From positions 62,001 to 126,000 of the forward strand of contig CAWCOV010000031.1 in NCBI GenBank assembly GCA_963797255.1: a stretch of DNA of 64,000 bases, given 5' to 3'. The stretch is from JANXZS01 sp963797255 (GTDB taxonomy: Bacteria > Acidobacteriota > Terriglobia > Terriglobales > Acidobacteriaceae). The notes under the pieces were generated by a model, which was given only the letters and a program-made list of their open reading frames with translations, searched no databases and was not told the origin of the DNA. Positions 25,572 to 33,292 of this stretch are shown one piece after another; the first letter of the stretch is position 1, and each line of letters begins with the position of its first letter. The position numbers were made by a program, and so were the translations under genes.

Positions 25572-26579
25572 CTAAATTGTGCTGAAGACGGTGTGGACTT
25601 TTTCAAACTCCACCGTACCCAGGCCTTTATCACTCGCCATCTTCAGATATGGCAGCCTGTTGCTGTCGAGGTCCCAGTAGGCTTTGGCAACGTAGGCATC
25701 CAGTGCGACTGGGTCGGTTCCGGCGATCATTGTCTTTTCCAAAGAGACGTCCTCAAGGTTGCCACCGGTGGGGCCATTGCGTCGCAACACGCGATACGCA
25801 TCCATCATCGTAAGCGTAGGTCGCATGTAGGCGGCGAGATCCGCCAGGCTCTGGTGAATCTGTTGGTGCAGGCGGTTTCTTTCGCCACCCAGAATGCCGT
25901 ACCAATTCTTCATTCCCAGTGTCGCGCCAGTAAGTCCGTGGTGTTTGGCAATGGGCAGGTTGATGATTTTGTCAGCATTGAGAAATGGTTCGAAGACCAG
26001 CCAATTCTGGAGAACCTCACCCGCAATGTTTACTTCGCGAAAGCGAGATGGCTCCGGGAGTATGACTTCGGCGCCCTCCCTTCTCGCAGCTTCCGCGATG
26101 CCCGATCGCTGAAAGCAACGGCGAGGTTCGTTACAGCTCACGTCCGTGACAATCACGTGTCTTGCGCCAGCATGCCAGCACTGTTTCACCGTCTCGGCCA
26201 CGACTTCAGGGTTTGTATTTGCAGCCTGCTCAGGAGTGCGATCCCACGCGATGTTCGGCTTCAACAGAACGGTTTCACCGCGGTTAACAAACCGCGACAT
26301 TCCCCCCAGATCCGCAATTGCCCTTTGAACCAGGGCAGCCGGCTCACCGCCCTTCACCACCACCATAACTGGCCAGCGAGCGTCAGCAGCTATGGTGTGA
26401 TTCCTCATCGGCTTTCCAAGAGCAGGTGGAACGGGCTTCTCGCTTTTCGCCGCCAGCCACATCCCGAGCGCAGCGACACCTGCGCCAGCACCTCCCAGTC
26501 TCAGGATTTGTAGCATTGCCTCACGTCGTGTCAGCCCCGACTCAAGTTTCAACATCGTGTTTTGATCGCTGGCAGACAT
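25572..26579 (-). CDS. Tat-exported DUF362 protein (second copy in operon)
   Basis: 335 residues. The N-terminus has a twin-arginine motif (LTRREAM) followed by a small-residue hydrophobic stretch (GAGAGVAALGMWLAA), so Tat export is likely. The body shows the DUF362 pattern: VLLKPNIAW, a NTNPEVV segment, IVTDVSC, a KIINLPIAKHH strand and TLGMKNWYGI. DUF362 domains are widespread, often lie next to or are fused with [4Fe-4S] ferredoxins, and have no settled reaction. The start follows the stop of the paralogue by eight bases with an AGGTGAGG site, so the two are translated together. It is the last gene of the polyferredoxin operon. Confidence 0.85.
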   Translation of the reverse strand: MSASDQNTMLKLESGLTRREAMLQILRLGGAGAGVAALGMWLAAKSEKPVPPALGKPMRNHTIAADARWPVMVVVKGGEPAALVQRAIADLGGMSRFVNRGETVLLKPNIAWDRTPEQAANTNPEVVAETVKQCWHAGARHVIVTDVSCNEPRRCFQRSGIAEAARREGAEVILPEPSRFREVNIAGEVLQNWLVFEPFLNADKIINLPIAKHHGLTGATLGMKNWYGILGGERNRLHQQIHQSLADLAAYMRPTLTMMDAYRVLRRNGPTGGNLEDVSLEKTMIAGTDPVALDAYVAKAYWDLDSNRLPYLKMASDKGLGTVEFEKVHTVFSTI

Positions 26580-26587
26580 ATCCTCAC

Positions 26588-27592
26588 CTAAGCTTCGATC
26601 AGGGAAATGTTGCCGGGAATATCGATCCCCAGCTTGTGTTGCGCGTCCGCCGCAGTCGCAATATACGTTGCCGGACGTCCTACTTCTGCCAGTGTTTTAA
26701 GCCCTTTTTCTGCCCGTTTACGCTCGATGATCTGCGCTCCGGTGCGATCGAGCGCTACACGATCCTGCGCGACGAGTAAGCCGTTATGAGGCCACGTGTA
26801 TTCCGGATGGAAACTGGGGCCGCCGTTGTAAAGACCGGTCATGCCGTCGAGAATCGTGAGCCGCATCTTCTCGCGTATAGGAGGCAGCATATTCAAGTCG
26901 GCTATATATGGATTGCAGTTGCCCGCGTGAAGCTCGTTCGGACGTTCCACAACGCCATACATGTTCTTCATGGCCAGGGTCACGCCGGCAATCTCGTGAT
27001 CCTTCAACAAGGGAAGATTGATCATCACATCGCAGTTTTGTGTGAGGATCTTCGATATCTTCGCTGACACCTTGCCGAACGATTGTGGCTGATCTTCGTA
27101 TCCATATCCTGCCGTATCCGTGCCGAAGCAACGGACCCGGTTCGGATCAGTGGAGATGGTGTAGCCTGCTCTCTCCAATTCGCGGCTGGTGCGATCCCAA
27201 ATTATGATGTCGCCGGGCTTTATTCCAGCCTGCTGCAGCCGCTCACAGATAGCAAGTACGAGTGAGACGTGGGTGGACATACCTTTGCCTGCGATGGTGT
27301 TCACTTTGAGGCTGACCTTCTGGCCGGGATGCACAATCTGTTTCCATGCGTCGGCGGAGTGTCCGCCATAGGCGAGCATGGCCCGATCCAAAAGCTTAAC
27401 CACGCGCTGTTCTTCTGGCGTCGAGCCATTGCCACGCAGGTCCTTGTCATCGGCAATAACAACTTTGGGCTTGGCTGGGGCCGGCACTGCCTTTGCCCAC
27501 ACGGCATTTCCTTCCGCGCCCAGAACCACGGCTCCCACAGCGGCTGTCTTCAGGAATTGTCTACGGCTGGTTTCGTTCTCGCTGTTGTTCAT
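26588..27592 (-). CDS. Tat-exported DUF362 protein (first copy in operon)
   Basis: 334 residues from ATG 27592, which has AAGGAGA six bases upstream; a longer frame to 27655 lacks such a site. The N-terminus has a twin-arginine motif (TSRRQFLK) and a hydrophobic stretch ending near AVWA, a typical Tat signal. Body motifs match DUF362: VSLKVNTIAG, IIIWDRTSRELE, VMINLPLLKDHEIAG and TLAMKNMYGVV. It is clearly a paralogue of the next gene but diverged, which suggests a heterodimer or two related steps. Its position between a lipoprotein and a second DUF362 protein, downstream of a polyferredoxin, points to an exported electron-transfer or maturation role. Confidence 0.86.
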   Translation of the reverse strand: MNNSENETSRRQFLKTAAVGAVVLGAEGNAVWAKAVPAPAKPKVVIADDKDLRGNGSTPEEQRVVKLLDRAMLAYGGHSADAWKQIVHPGQKVSLKVNTIAGKGMSTHVSLVLAICERLQQAGIKPGDIIIWDRTSRELERAGYTISTDPNRVRCFGTDTAGYGYEDQPQSFGKVSAKISKILTQNCDVMINLPLLKDHEIAGVTLAMKNMYGVVERPNELHAGNCNPYIADLNMLPPIREKMRLTILDGMTGLYNGGPSFHPEYTWPHNGLLVAQDRVALDRTGAQIIERKRAEKGLKTLAEVGRPATYIATAADAQHKLGIDIPGNISLIEA

Positions 27593-27660
27593 TGGTTTCT
27601 CCTTATGCCATATGTTGGCTGGCCGCGAAATACAGGCCGCATTTCCGTCGAACAATCGAC

Positions 27661-28155
27661 TTAGAGCTTTCCTTCGATTGCATGTCCCAACGCGATGAGA
27701 TTTTGATCCAATCCGGGGGCGGGGCTAAAAGCAACGATCCGTACCAGGTAAGGTCCCTTGCGGAAGATGAGGCTTTGCCCAAATACGCGCGAGGCATCGC
27801 CTATTGAGGCTGACTTGGAATCTTGTGCAGGATCCGAATCGAATACCTTCCTGGCTCCCGCCTCGTCCGACATCGTGTACACGTCTGCGGTCGCCTCGAT
27901 CTTGCCGTTATATTGGTAATCCGCGGTAGATGTTGTGACCACGCCCGCCCTCACATAACGCTCTGCATCTCCATCGATGTATTGCCACAAGTCAGCCGCC
28001 TTGAACGCGCGAGTCTCGCCGTTCTTGGTCCAACCGTTGACAGCGTTGCTGGCAGGAAAAGGATTGGAAGTCTTTTTGCATCCCGCCCCTGCAAGAGTGA
28101 GAGCTGCCATTGCTAGAACAAGAGTGAAGAGACACTGTTTATTTTGCTGTTTCAT
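27661..28155 (-). CDS. DUF6599-like lipoprotein
   Basis: 164 residues. A signal peptide ends in a lipobox (LAGAGC), so it is probably an outer-surface or periplasmic lipoprotein. The mature part has a W-x-x-N-G-E-T-R strand, DLWQYIDGDAERYV (a region shared by DUF6599 proteins), a YQYNG strand and LIFRKGPYLVRIVAF. No enzymatic residues are known for this family. Its ATG overlaps the TGA of the polyferredoxin gene as ATGA, showing tight coupling. The co-location suggests it serves as an exported accessory or electron carrier docking protein for the polyferredoxin/DUF362 set, which is inference. Confidence 0.8.
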   Translation of the reverse strand: MKQQNKQCLFTLVLAMAALTLAGAGCKKTSNPFPASNAVNGWTKNGETRAFKAADLWQYIDGDAERYVRAGVVTTSTADYQYNGKIEATADVYTMSDEAGARKVFDSDPAQDSKSASIGDASRVFGQSLIFRKGPYLVRIVAFSPAPGLDQNLIALGHAIEGKL

Positions 28156-29807
28156 AATTTGACCTTCCCATTCTTTCGTCGCAGCAGAATCTGATTAGCA
28201 CTCGAACGGCTCTCACCAATGCTGGTGACGTGTACGGCTGGATGCTCTTGCAACGGACACGCATACTCACACGCACCGCAACCCACACAGCGCTGAGGAT
28301 CAATCCTTGGCTGTTTGAGAGTTTTCACTTTCCCTTCGGAGTCGATTACTTGCGCCTCTTCAACGTAGATTGCTTTTGGCGAAACCGGGCACCACTCCTC
28401 GCAAACGATGCAATCGGTAGCCATCGCCCAAGGCAGGCAGCGTCCGCGATCGTAAAATGCGGTCCCCAGGCGGATTGGTTTCTCCCCTTCACCGACTCCA
28501 ACTACCCAGCCCTTCTCTTTGGGAGTGATCTTCCAGATCGCACCAGTCGGGCAGACCTCCGAACACAAGACGCAACTGGGCTCGCAGTACCCAAGTTTTG
28601 GTTGCAGCATGGGAGTCCACATTCCTTCCAAGCCAGCCTCGGTGAAGGTGGGGTGAAGAGAGTTGTTCGGGCAAACCTTCATGCATTCTCCACAGCGAAT
28701 GCAACGCGAGAGAAAATCAGTCTCGTCGAGGGAGCCCGGCGGACGAATGAGGTGCTCATCCCGTCCCTTGGCAAGCCCGGGCGTGGAACGCATTAGCGGA
28801 AGAACAAGTGCGCCTGCTGCCAGGCCAGTGATCGCCTTGCGGCGGTCGAGGCTGGTGCCGACGACTTCGGGTTCCTTGCGAAAGAACTTGAATTGCAAGC
28901 TCTGATGTGGACAGGCGTCCGTGCAGTTCATGCACATGTGACACTCCGCCTTGCGCCATGGAACCCCGCCGATGGGATCGTCTCCTCCCTGGCAGTGCAT
29001 TTCGCATTGATTGCAGCTGTTGCAGGTCGCTGCATCCTTATGCAGCCCAAAGATCGAATAGCGAGAGACCACCCCCAGAAGTGCGCCTAGCGGACAAAGC
29101 GCGCGGCACCAGAATCGTGTCACACGAAGATTAAGGGCGAGGATTGCAATAAACACGATTCCCAACAGCACGCCTTGCAGAAACAACGGCTGTCGAAAGC
29201 TGAGCAGAGTGCCTCGTAAAACTCCGTGAATCGCTCCAGCAACAAAGGCCAGTCTGGGGATGTGCGATCCCTCAAGGAAAGTGAAGATCGCATTTCCGGC
29301 GTAATTGAACGCAGACAGGATAGAGAGCCCCAACGATCGCACCAGGAGGCTGAAAGGATCGAACCAGCCGACGATGCCGCTGCCAAAGAATGCAGCAACC
29401 AACAGGATTAAAAGAATATAGTACTTGGTGGTTTGCCACGGCTTGTAGCGGTTCGATTGGATGAGATTCTTACCGCGTTTTGTGTACCACTTGAGATTGC
29501 CGAGAAAGTGGTTCAACGACCCCATGGGACATATCCACCCACAGAAGAAGCGGCCGAAGAACATGGTAGGGATCAGGATGACAAGGCTGAGAAGAAGTCC
29601 CTCGTAAAGCGCCCGTGTGGCGAGCGCGTTGGAAATTGCCACGAGTGGGTCGAGAAGGAAAAACAGGCGTACTGGCGAATGCAATTGAATATCGCCGCCA
29701 GCACCCAACGCACCCTTCAACTCCGTGCGAAACAGCAGCACGAGGAAGAGCACGAAGAAGAGCAACTGCGAGCAGCGACGTAATTTGACCACCAGACCGG
29801 GGCGCAT
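28152..29807 (-). CDS. NapH/NapG-like membrane polyferredoxin fusion
   Basis: 551 residues from ATG 29807 (a TTG at 29843 would add 12). The N-terminal half is NapH/NosR-like: about six spans with CGWICP (C89, C93) and CRALCP (C234, C238) loops, then two [4Fe-4S] sites (C262-265-268-272 and C289-292-295-299). A Tat-like segment, DRRKAITGLAAGALVLPL (321-338), then starts a NapG-like half with four more sites: C369-372-375-379, C408-412-415-419, C457-466-469-473 and C507-510-513-517. It should move electrons from the quinone pool to external partners. No FMN-binding domain is present. It heads a coupled operon with DUF6599 and two DUF362 genes. Confidence 0.88.
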   Translation of the reverse strand: MRPGLVVKLRRCSQLLFFVLFLVLLFRTELKGALGAGGDIQLHSPVRLFFLLDPLVAISNALATRALYEGLLLSLVILIPTMFFGRFFCGWICPMGSLNHFLGNLKWYTKRGKNLIQSNRYKPWQTTKYYILLILLVAAFFGSGIVGWFDPFSLLVRSLGLSILSAFNYAGNAIFTFLEGSHIPRLAFVAGAIHGVLRGTLLSFRQPLFLQGVLLGIVFIAILALNLRVTRFWCRALCPLGALLGVVSRYSIFGLHKDAATCNSCNQCEMHCQGGDDPIGGVPWRKAECHMCMNCTDACPHQSLQFKFFRKEPEVVGTSLDRRKAITGLAAGALVLPLMRSTPGLAKGRDEHLIRPPGSLDETDFLSRCIRCGECMKVCPNNSLHPTFTEAGLEGMWTPMLQPKLGYCEPSCVLCSEVCPTGAIWKITPKEKGWVVGVGEGEKPIRLGTAFYDRGRCLPWAMATDCIVCEEWCPVSPKAIYVEEAQVIDSEGKVKTLKQPRIDPQRCVGCGACEYACPLQEHPAVHVTSIGESRSSANQILLRRKNGKVKL

Positions 29808-29928
29808 CGACGCTTCCGCCTTTCGCGGTAAAGGAACTCCCAAACCTTGCGAATGGAGAGGCTTCGATCATCGACTTCCCGATGAGGGGACGACAGTGAT
29901 GGTCATCACTGGAAAGATTTGCCCCATT

Positions 29929-31452
29929 TTACTGGGGAAGAACTTCGATGCCGGTAACGGTGGCATAGCCCTTGATGGGAATGAATTCTAAGAGGAGTTT
30001 GCCTTGGGCATCGGCTTCCAGGTTGGAGAAGTGGCGAATTACCACATCGTTGTTCCCCGCGCGCTCTTGAAGGTTGAAATTATCAAGGATGCTTCTTCCG
30101 TTGCAGAACACGCTAAAAATCTGCTCTACAGCCGTCGCATCCGTCAAATTTCTACGGTTGAGAGCGGAAAAGTAGAGCTTTACCTCATATTTCCCGGGCG
30201 TGACCGGAATGGCGTAGGAGAAATTGCCCCAGCGGGCTGACTCGAATAGTTCAGGATCGTCCGTACCCCTTACTGGCTCCGAGTTCGTGGCCAACTGGCC
30301 GCCTCTGAAGTAGTTATCCGGACTCCACCAATGGCTGTCGTTGGAGTAGTAGGGCGACGACCGGGCGAGGATTCGAACCGGCCGAATGCCACCTCGGATC
30401 CCGGGGAGGATCTCGATAGCCGAAAGCATTGCAGATCCGTTCTGACTGGAGGAAAACGCGAGGTGCAGGTATCCATCCGCAGCGGGAGAGATGTTGGTAA
30501 AGACTTTGACATCTGCTGTTGCGCTTCCAGCGTCCGCCACGACGTCAAAGTCCGTGAGCAGAGGTTTGCCATTCGCGACAACGTTAATCGTACGGCTTCC
30601 TTCTCCGCCGCTTCCTACATTGTCCGGGCCGTAGTAATTCTCGGCGAAATGCAGGCGTAATTCGTAAATACCCTTCTTAAGCGGCAGATCGTAGCGGAAA
30701 TCACCCTGACGGCTGGTGCGATAAAAGCTTTGATCTTGAGTCCGCCAGATATGCTGCACCTGGCTTCTGACTGCGTTGCCGCCCACAAAATATGCGTCGG
30801 ATGCCCAAAGTTTTCCGGCGTGGTCCACGTATCCCCTCGAAGCACCGGCGAGAATACGAAGCTCATCCCCCATCGGCAGTCCGACCAGCTCCGATGTTTC
30901 CTGGACAGTCTGGCTTGGAGAAGCGATGGGATGAGCGCTTCGTGCGCGATGAAGGAGAAATAGGCTGGCGGCCAACATCGCTGCAAGCAGGGCTGCTGCT
31001 ATCGATAGCCACAAAGCGGAGTTTCGCGACAAGGAGAGCTGCGTCGTGATGGACGCCGCTGGTGTCGCCGGTGCTTCTGCGACAGAATTTGCCAAATTGG
31101 GACTCAGGAAGATCGGGACGTACTGACCGAGGGGAATAGAGATTTGCAGGGGATGGGTAGCGCCTTCTCCAGCGTAGTACTCTGCGAGGCGCTTCCGCAG
31201 CCGGTTCGCCTGAACGCGAACGATGGAGTCGGCCTCCTGATCGAAATCCGGACTGCGATGGAATACGTCAATGCCTACCGAATATTCTTTTATCTGGTTA
31301 CTCTCCCCGGCGAAAGACTTTTCGCAGAGATAAGCGAGTAGATGGGCGAGGGTGGGGGCCCGGGTAAAGAGATTGGAACGCAGAACGCGCTTCAACTCCT
31401 CGCGTTCGCCAGCGGTACTAGCCGTTTCCGGATTTTGGGGCGCTGTAATCAT
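29929..31452 (-). CDS. Membrane regulator with N-terminal DNA-binding-like domain and malectin-like domains
   Basis: About 507 residues from ATG 31452 (a TTG six bases upstream is possible). Residues 10-110 carry a motif frequent in acidobacterial proteins (LAYLCEKSF, IKEYSVGIDVF, SIVRVQANRLRKRLAEYY) and resemble the start of membrane-bound winged-helix regulators, although its function is unproven. One transmembrane span lies near 146-167. The outer part holds two malectin-like carbohydrate-binding units, with FAENYYG and FSALNRR loops and W-x-S-D/W-x-P-D motifs. A sugar-sensing role is plausible. It is not tightly linked to the polyferredoxin operon (about 120 bases upstream). Confidence 0.75.
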   Translation of the reverse strand: MITAPQNPETASTAGEREELKRVLRSNLFTRAPTLAHLLAYLCEKSFAGESNQIKEYSVGIDVFHRSPDFDQEADSIVRVQANRLRKRLAEYYAGEGATHPLQISIPLGQYVPIFLSPNLANSVAEAPATPAASITTQLSLSRNSALWLSIAAALLAAMLAASLFLLHRARSAHPIASPSQTVQETSELVGLPMGDELRILAGASRGYVDHAGKLWASDAYFVGGNAVRSQVQHIWRTQDQSFYRTSRQGDFRYDLPLKKGIYELRLHFAENYYGPDNVGSGGEGSRTINVVANGKPLLTDFDVVADAGSATADVKVFTNISPAADGYLHLAFSSSQNGSAMLSAIEILPGIRGGIRPVRILARSSPYYSNDSHWWSPDNYFRGGQLATNSEPVRGTDDPELFESARWGNFSYAIPVTPGKYEVKLYFSALNRRNLTDATAVEQIFSVFCNGRSILDNFNLQERAGNNDVVIRHFSNLEADAQGKLLLEFIPIKGYATVTGIEVLPQ

Positions 31453-31458
31453 CGCCAA

Positions 31459-31754
31459 GGGTTTCCGCTGATGGTTATACGCTTCTCATCGGCAAATAGT
31501 GCCGTTTAACCGTCTACATCGCGATCAGAATTCAACGCGTAACGGGTGTTAACCCATAGTTCGCGTTGTCGCTGATGAGTAACCCCGCTTCGCAACGGGG
31601 CACTTAGCTTGAGAGTCGAGCTCTGTAACCCCAAACTCCTTATTGGTAGCGGCTATAACGTTGTAGCCATTTTGGGAGAGAGCTTTACTGAATCCGATGC
31701 AGAGCGCCGAGAGAGATGGCCTACTCGACCTGGCGCCTCGCGAAGGGAGCAAAT
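31459..31754. other. Divergent intergenic region with a small hairpin
   Basis: Just under 300 bases between the malectin regulator and the TPR gene, transcribed apart. A CCCCG/CGGGG hairpin (31583-31587, 31596-31600) with an eight-base loop is present. No gene or clear promoter motif was recognised. GGGAG at 31745-31749 is the ribosome-binding site of the TPR gene. Confidence 0.35.
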
Positions 31755-32537
31755 ATGCGAACACTACTTATGACGATGACGGTGTTAGGGATGCTGGCGG
31801 GTTCGAACGGTTTTGGACTGGCAGAAATTGCTGATCTCCCCAAGCCTGCCGGTATAGAGCTTTCCGCCCGGATAACGGAACTGGAGAGAAAGGGCGACTC
31901 GGCGCGGGCTCAAAAGGATTACTGGCAGGCGAGGGGCTTCTATCACTCAGCGATTCGCCTGGATCCAAAGAATGCGGCCCTCTACAACAAGCTTGGTATC
32001 ACGGAGATGAGGCTGGGCGAATTGCGATCAGCTCAATCCCACTTTGAAAAGGCCGCCAAGCTGAGCCCCAAAGATCCCTATCTTTTCAACAATCTTGGTG
32101 CGGTCGCCTGCCTGCAAAAGAAGTACAAACCGGCTACCCGCTACCTGAAGCAGGCCTTGGCGATGGACGAGACGGTTGCGACATTCCACATCAATCTGGG
32201 CGAGGCGTGGATAGGGCTGGGCAAAATGGATCGGGCAATGACCGAATATGGCCGCGCGCTAGAACTTGACGCGGACATTCTGGCCAATAATGCGCAGGTT
32301 GGCATTTCGGCTCAAATCCGGACGCCAGAACAGCAGGCGCGTTTTGCATTCCTGATCGCCAAAGCCTACGCAAAACGAGGCAACGTGGACGGAGCCCTGG
32401 ATTATCTGCAAAGGGCCAAGGATCTGCACTACTCAGAGATGGCGGATGTGTATAACGATAAGGAGTTCGCGGTCGTCTGCAATGATCCGCGACTGATGAA
32501 GATAGTTCCCCGAAAAACCGATGTATCCATGCGTTGA
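31755..32537 (+). CDS. Secreted TPR-repeat protein
   Basis: About 260 residues from ATG 31755, which has GGGAG upstream; an ATG at 31716 would place polar residues ahead of the signal peptide. The N-terminus (MRTLLMTMTVLGMLAG) is a signal peptide. Five or so TPR units follow from residue 37 (AQKDYWQARGFYHSAIRLDP, AALYNKLGITEMRLG, YLFNNLGAVACLQKK, FHINLGEAWIGLG). The C-terminal end (YNDKEFAVVCNDPRL) resembles tails of other TPR proteins. TPRs mediate protein contacts; no partner is visible, but the redoxin and heme-copper TPR gene follow on the same strand after 155 bases. Confidence 0.85.
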   Translation: MRTLLMTMTVLGMLAGSNGFGLAEIADLPKPAGIELSARITELERKGDSARAQKDYWQARGFYHSAIRLDPKNAALYNKLGITEMRLGELRSAQSHFEKAAKLSPKDPYLFNNLGAVACLQKKYKPATRYLKQALAMDETVATFHINLGEAWIGLGKMDRAMTEYGRALELDADILANNAQVGISAQIRTPEQQARFAFLIAKAYAKRGNVDGALDYLQRAKDLHYSEMADVYNDKEFAVVCNDPRLMKIVPRKTDVSMR

Positions 32538-32692
32538 ATGGAACCGAACAGCTGCGACATGACGACAGCGGCCCCGAATGGCTGCTGTCGCCCTTCAGGC
32601 GATTATGCTGTCAGCAGAGGAAACCGGCGTTCCTGATCTCTTTCGGCTTAATTTTCTTGCCTGAGGGGCATTCCTCTTGTTAACTCGGATGA

Positions 32693-33292
32693 ATGTTCCG
32701 CAAAACTACTAATGCATGCGTATTCCTTGCAGCATTCTTTCTCGCGAGCAGCATCAGCGCGATTGCGGCGGCCTATGGGCAGGACGAAACCGGACATCCG
32801 GTCACCTCGTTGGGCACGCAAAAAACTCGGGCAATCGTGCTCGTCTTTCTTGCTTCCGATTGCCCAATCTCCAACCGTTACCTTCCAGAGTTGAAGCGAC
32901 TCAAGGGTGAATTTACACAGAAAGACGTGGCTTTCTGGCTGGTCTATCCAAATTTCTCTGAGACTGCGGAAGGGGTGCGGAAGCATCTGGCTGGATTCAG
33001 CGTTTCAATGCGCATTCTGCTCCAACCTAGCCCCGAATTGATGGCATTGACTCCTGCGACGATGACTCCAGAGTCTGCCGTGCTCACACCGACCTCGGGC
33101 GCGGATGGAAAACAGACGCTTACAAGCAAATACCTGGGCCGCATTGACAATCGCTACGCTGAGATTGGGCGTGAGCGCCCCGCAGCAACTGAACATGATT
33201 TGGAGCAAGCCATTCGCGCCGTTCTCTTGCAACAGACTGTGAAAAAAGCAGATGGGCCGCCAGTAGGCTGCGGAATCGTGAGCCGACCTTGA
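32693..33292 (+). CDS. Secreted redoxin-like thioredoxin-fold protein
   Basis: 199 residues. A signal peptide covers about 1-27 (FLAAFFLASSISAIAAA). The thioredoxin-like core has VLVFLASDCPISNRYLPEL, where C57 sits at the peroxidatic or thioredoxin-like position but lacks the second Cys of a CxxC. A second cysteine lies near the C-terminus (PVGCGIVS, about residue 193). Redoxins paired with TPR/cytochrome c proteins are common in Acidobacteriota and Planctomycetes; they may deliver copper or reduce a cysteine. The stop overlaps the start of the heme-copper gene as TTGA, so the two are coupled. Confidence 0.8.
   Translation: MFRKTTNACVFLAAFFLASSISAIAAAYGQDETGHPVTSLGTQKTRAIVLVFLASDCPISNRYLPELKRLKGEFTQKDVAFWLVYPNFSETAEGVRKHLAGFSVSMRILLQPSPELMALTPATMTPESAVLTPTSGADGKQTLTSKYLGRIDNRYAEIGRERPAATEHDLEQAIRAVLLQQTVKKADGPPVGCGIVSRP

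Noticed and set aside
25593..26513. 306-codon plus-strand open frame opposite the DUF362 gene
   Set aside because: The minus-strand DUF362 protein has a Tat signal and family motifs; the plus-strand frame has none.
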